Positions 62,752 through 64,000 of a stretch of 64,000 nt of DNA are shown piece by piece (the first letter of the stretch is position 1; every line of letters begins with the position of its first letter). The position numbers and the translations under genes are program-made. Source of the DNA: Tetrahymena thermophila SB210 (taxonomy: Eukaryota; Ciliophora; Oligohymenophorea; Hymenostomatida; Tetrahymenidae); contig NW_002476245.1 of the NCBI RefSeq assembly GCF_000189635.1, positions 1-64,000 on the forward strand, given 5' to 3'. The notes beneath the pieces were generated by a model that was not told the DNA's origin, made no database searches, and was given only the letters and a program-made list of their open reading frames with translations.

Positions 62752-64000
62752 TCAAAACTGCTATTCAATTTAAGATAACCACTTTTTACAGTTTTATTAA
62801 AATTCAACTGCATAAAAATGCATTTCTTCTATATTGGTGTTTGACTCTGCCATGGAAACAGAGTCTTTGCTCATATTAAAAGATGTATTAAATTTATTAG
62901 TATTTTAAAAGGTAGTTTTTAGTACAGTAGAATAGTTTGTTGATTAGTTTGTGTATTATTACTACAGTTATTTTGTGTTGACATCATACTCTTATAAAAC
63001 ATGGCTTATTTCTTAATTTTTATTTTAATTATTATTTGTACTTGAAGGTTTAATATTTATAGATTGTGGATTCAAATTTATTTCAGTGCTCATATTTTAA
63101 TAATTCTATAGAACTTTAAAGGGCTAATTACTGTTATTAGATTTGTTAAAGCTAGTATTGCTCATATTATTATAGAGCTTTTTTCTATAAGGATTATTAT
63201 CTTGTTTAGAGTATTGATTTATAAAGAGCTTATCCAGATCATTATGATTTTATTAGCTTGTTGTTGAAATATTAGCTTCCTTTAATAACGAATTTCCTGG
63301 AATATTTTCATCCTATACGAGTTAGTTAACATTCTTTACATAATTTTACAAAGCATTTATTCTTTATTATCTGTCGATTTATTAATTATCACTCTTGTTA
63401 GTTACGAAACTTCCTGGTATTAGGCCTTCAATCTATTTGATACATATTAAATATATTTTAATTTATTTAAAATGAAAAAATAATTAATTTACTTTATTTG
63501 TTTCTGGATGATTCATGTCATAGTTAAACTAGGTCTGATTTTTAGCACTTGAATTATTATTGGTGTTATATTAAAAATTATTTTAGTTTGTAAGAGAAGA
63601 TGCTAAATTATATGACTAGCCTTTTGAAGGAACTCCTGAATTATATTAACTGGTTGTAGATTATTATCCTGAATTATAAGCAGATGCAGACTGCTAATAA
63701 TAAGATGCATTTATTTGATTTTCTTAAAGTGCAAACGATGTTTGATGATTAGAAGCAGAAGCTTTTCTTCTTTGCTAAAGACGACGATCAGAGGAATAAT
63801 TAGAATTATTTTAACAATTATTGTAAGAATTTGTGCAACTCTAATTGAGAAGCTCATTGAGAGCATTACTAACATTATTCGGAGCATTCTAATTCATATT
63901 GAAAGAATTATTGTGCTAAGAAAAAGAATTATCTAAAACCTTTGAATTATTACAATTCATATTCACTTAATTAAGCATATTAGGAGCAGCCTTAGTACTA
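62752..64000 (-). CDS. Q/N-rich protein, 3' part only
   Basis: Two exons are visible: from beyond 64000 down to 63493, and 63432-62752, encoding the last 396 residues. The gene runs off the right edge, so the start is missing. The product is low-complexity, rich in Asn, Gln and Ser, with Gln encoded mainly by TAA and TAG. It ends in a more ordered segment with FYAVEFQQNCKKWLSQIEQQF, which may be a short helix. The 60-bp intron has GTAAAT and AAATAG ends and keeps phase. I recognise no domain. It resembles the low-complexity parts of the other Q/N-rich proteins in this window. A folded domain could lie in the part not shown. Confidence 0.72.

Overview
The window is the left end of a ciliate somatic (macronuclear) chromosome, most likely Tetrahymena thermophila or a close relative. 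It opens with C4A2 telomeric repeats. It is roughly 75-80 % A+T. The genes only read through if TAA and TAG are glutamine codons and TGA is the sole stop. Introns are short, very AT-rich and GT-AG (about 40-160 bp, one of 564 bp). All gene models here were built by hand from that code, from splice-site phase and from recognisable protein families. In every complete multi-exon model the exon lengths sum to a multiple of three.

Layout. 1-5.3 kb: telomere, then two tandem minus-strand glutamine synthetase paralogs with a tentative 81-residue gene between them. 5.3-11.2 kb: a START-domain protein and the actin-disassembly WD-repeat protein AIP1, both minus. 11.6-15.1 kb: a minus-strand fusion of a degenerate protein kinase, a long Q/N-rich segment and MORN repeats. 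16.5-23.2 kb: three plus-strand genes: a syntaxin-type SNARE, a Cys-rich protein and an N-myristoylated nine-MORN protein. 24.3-31.8 kb: a secreted/transmembrane RING-H2 protein and BBS1, both minus. 32.5-35.8 kb: IFT80, plus, divergent from BBS1. 36.5-41.6 kb: a 1473-residue Q/N-rich protein with a helical, possibly ANTH-like core, minus. 43.5-44.5 kb: PYM (exon-junction-complex recycling factor), minus. 45.4-51.3 kb: a coiled-coil protein and a C2/Q-N-rich protein, plus. 51.9-60.4 kb: a calpain-like protease, a two-pass membrane protein and a Nudix hydrolase, minus. 62.8-64 kb: the 3' part of another Q/N-rich gene, minus, running off the right edge.

How the genes fit together. There are no operons; each gene is a separate transcription unit. 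Several themes recur. Cilia: BBS1 and IFT80 share one divergent 703-bp spacer, and two genes carry MORN repeats. Membrane and lipid traffic: syntaxin, START, C2, possible ANTH and TM-RING proteins. Actin and proteolysis: AIP1 and calpain. Low-complexity Q/N segments, encoded largely by TAA/TAG, are fused to many of the folded domains. No transposon, CRISPR array, tRNA or rRNA gene was recognised. The intergenic DNA is plain AT-rich sequence except for one small structured, less AT-rich patch near 61.3-61.4 kb.
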